Shown in pieces: positions 49,815-50,352 of a DNA stretch of 50,352 bases. The DNA comes from an uncultured beta proteobacterium (lineage in GTDB: Bacteria > Pseudomonadota > Gammaproteobacteria > Burkholderiales > SG8-41): contig CAITMU010000041.1 in the NCBI GenBank assembly GCA_903893565.1, positions 1-50,352 on the forward strand. The letters run 5' to 3'. The notes beneath the pieces are model-generated. The model worked only from the letters and a program-made list of their open reading frames with translations, was not told the DNA's origin and did no database searches. A program made the translations under genes and the position numbers. How positions within the stretch are numbered: the first letter of the stretch is position 1; the number at the start of each line of letters is the position of its first letter.

Positions 49815-50032
49815 GGCTTTGTTGAATTTTATTCGACTGTGTTAGAGGGCTTCAGGTTGTGATGCGCCTGCCAACCCCACTTGTAAATAATTTGCATGGC
49901 AATATGATTCTTATGCCGTTCAAGACTTCGATACAGTGCTTTTTGCGGCGTTGGATTGCCAGCATCAGCTAGCAATAGGCTCACTGCAGACAATCCGATT
50001 TCAACGGATTGCTTGCAAATAACTTTTTCCAA
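49815..50032 (-). pseudogene. Possible IS remnant: terminal repeat with truncated reading frame
   Basis: The sequence ggctttgttgaat at 49815-49827 is like the terminal inverted repeats of IS5-family (IS903-type) elements as I remember them. A minus-strand frame of 67 codons (TTG at 50032) stops at 49829, immediately inside this repeat, as transposase genes often do. Its product, with segments ALYRSLERHKNHIAMQ and KWGWQAHHNLKPS, is not one I recognise, and an in-frame stop lies just upstream. It may be the last part of a transposase gene whose other end was lost. A host small protein is the alternative. Confidence 0.35.
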
Positions 50033-50094
50033 AACCTGGGGTCAACTGATGAATTATTTTAGCCGGCTGCTGACCACCCGTCCGAGCGATATTT

Positions 50095-50352
50095 TTATTC
50101 AAGCCTGATGTTAGCCGCCTTGGTCACCTTCGTCCACATGGCAATTTCGCGCGTAATTCTTTGTGAAAATTCTGCTGAGGTGGAAGGGGCAGGCTCAAGA
50201 TCGAACGTGCGTAAGCGTTTGAGAAAATCCGGTTGTTTGAGTATGCGTAACAGTTCCTGATTCAGCGTACCAATGATCTCTTTGGGCGTACCCGCGGCAA
50301 CGCCCAATCCATACCAAAATTCCACAGAATATCCCGGCACCAATTCTGCGAT
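50095..50352 (-). CDS. Bug (TctC) family solute receptor, C-terminal part (cut by window end)
   Basis: The reading frame continues past the right edge; the visible 85 or so codons are the C-terminal lobe of a Bug receptor. The block AELVPGYSVEFWYGLGVA matches the family AGVPGYEVxxWYG segment, followed by GTPKEIIGTLNQELLRIL, the helix PDFLKRLRTFDLEP and the usual tail MWTKVTKAANIRLE. The N-terminal half and start are outside the window. It is preceded on its 3' side by the IS-like remnant. Confidence 0.85.
   Translation of the reverse strand: MAELVPGYSVEFWYGLGVAAGTPKEIIGTLNQELLRILKQPDFLKRLRTFDLEPAPSTSAEFSQRITREIAMWTKVTKAANIRLE

Noticed and set aside
1..50352. CRISPR array or phage region
   Set aside because: No regularly spaced repeat array, cas gene, or phage structural gene was found.

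Overview
The window reads as a piece of a betaproteobacterial chromosome. It probably comes from Burkholderiales near Alcaligenaceae/Burkholderiaceae, of intermediate GC. The main evidence is the density of Bug-type (TctC) tripartite tricarboxylate transporter receptors: nine complete and one cut by the window end. They sit beside acyl-CoA, MmgE/PrpD and CaiB/BaiF catabolic genes, AzlCD, a TRAP transporter, tandem PQQ dehydrogenases and a Tex protein. No rRNA gene, complete tRNA gene, CRISPR array, recombinase or recognisable transcription regulator was seen.

Layout. Positions 1-200 hold an insertion-sequence-like end and the isolated 3' half of a tRNA (probably tRNA-Arg, anticodon TCT), which looks like an attachment-site scar. 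Positions 201-15310 are one long minus-strand run of 14 genes. In transcription order they are Bug, two MaoC-fold proteins, an NDP-forming acyl-CoA ligase, Bug, MmgE/PrpD, a crotonase, a cupin, two acyl-CoA dehydrogenases, Bug, a D-2-hydroxyacid dehydrogenase, Bug and MmgE/PrpD. This looks like uptake and CoA-dependent breakdown of one or more carboxylic acids. A third MmgE/PrpD gene lies alone on the plus strand (15853-17277).

Positions 17576-23124 (minus) carry Bug, an FAD monooxygenase, an SMP-30 lactonase-like protein, AzlC, AzlD and another Bug. Positions 23292-25433 (plus) carry a divergent Bug and a cupin-rubredoxin fusion. Positions 25600-29156 (minus) encode a two-subunit molybdenum hydroxylase (IorA/IorB-like) and a VOC protein. 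Positions 29441-35334 (plus) encode a CaiB/BaiF CoA-transferase, a crotonase and two tandem PQQ dehydrogenases that both keep the Asp-x-Asp motif of lanthanide-dependent enzymes.

Positions 35614-36557 hold a Phd/YefM-RelE/ParE toxin-antitoxin pair and a start-less gene remnant. Then come an alpha/beta hydrolase and a Bug (minus), a pirin (plus), tex and a carbohydrate porin (minus). A hydrolase-Bug-hydrolase cluster follows (43900-46542, minus), in which both hydrolase-fold proteins appear to lack the nucleophile serine. A complete TRAP transporter (46790-49698, plus), an IS-like remnant and a truncated Bug gene close the window.

How the genes work together (inference): periplasmic receptors capture diverse carboxylates, outer-membrane and inner-membrane transporters supply the cell, and CoA ligases/transferases, dehydrogenases, hydratases, monooxygenase and molybdenum hydroxylase feed products to central metabolism. 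No TctA/TctB membrane subunits are encoded here, so the Bug receptors must use partners elsewhere. The most unusual features are the apparently nucleophile-less hydrolases around a Bug gene, the cupin-rubredoxin fusion, the tandem putative lanthanide PQQ dehydrogenases, and acyl-CoA enzymes with altered catalytic residues.
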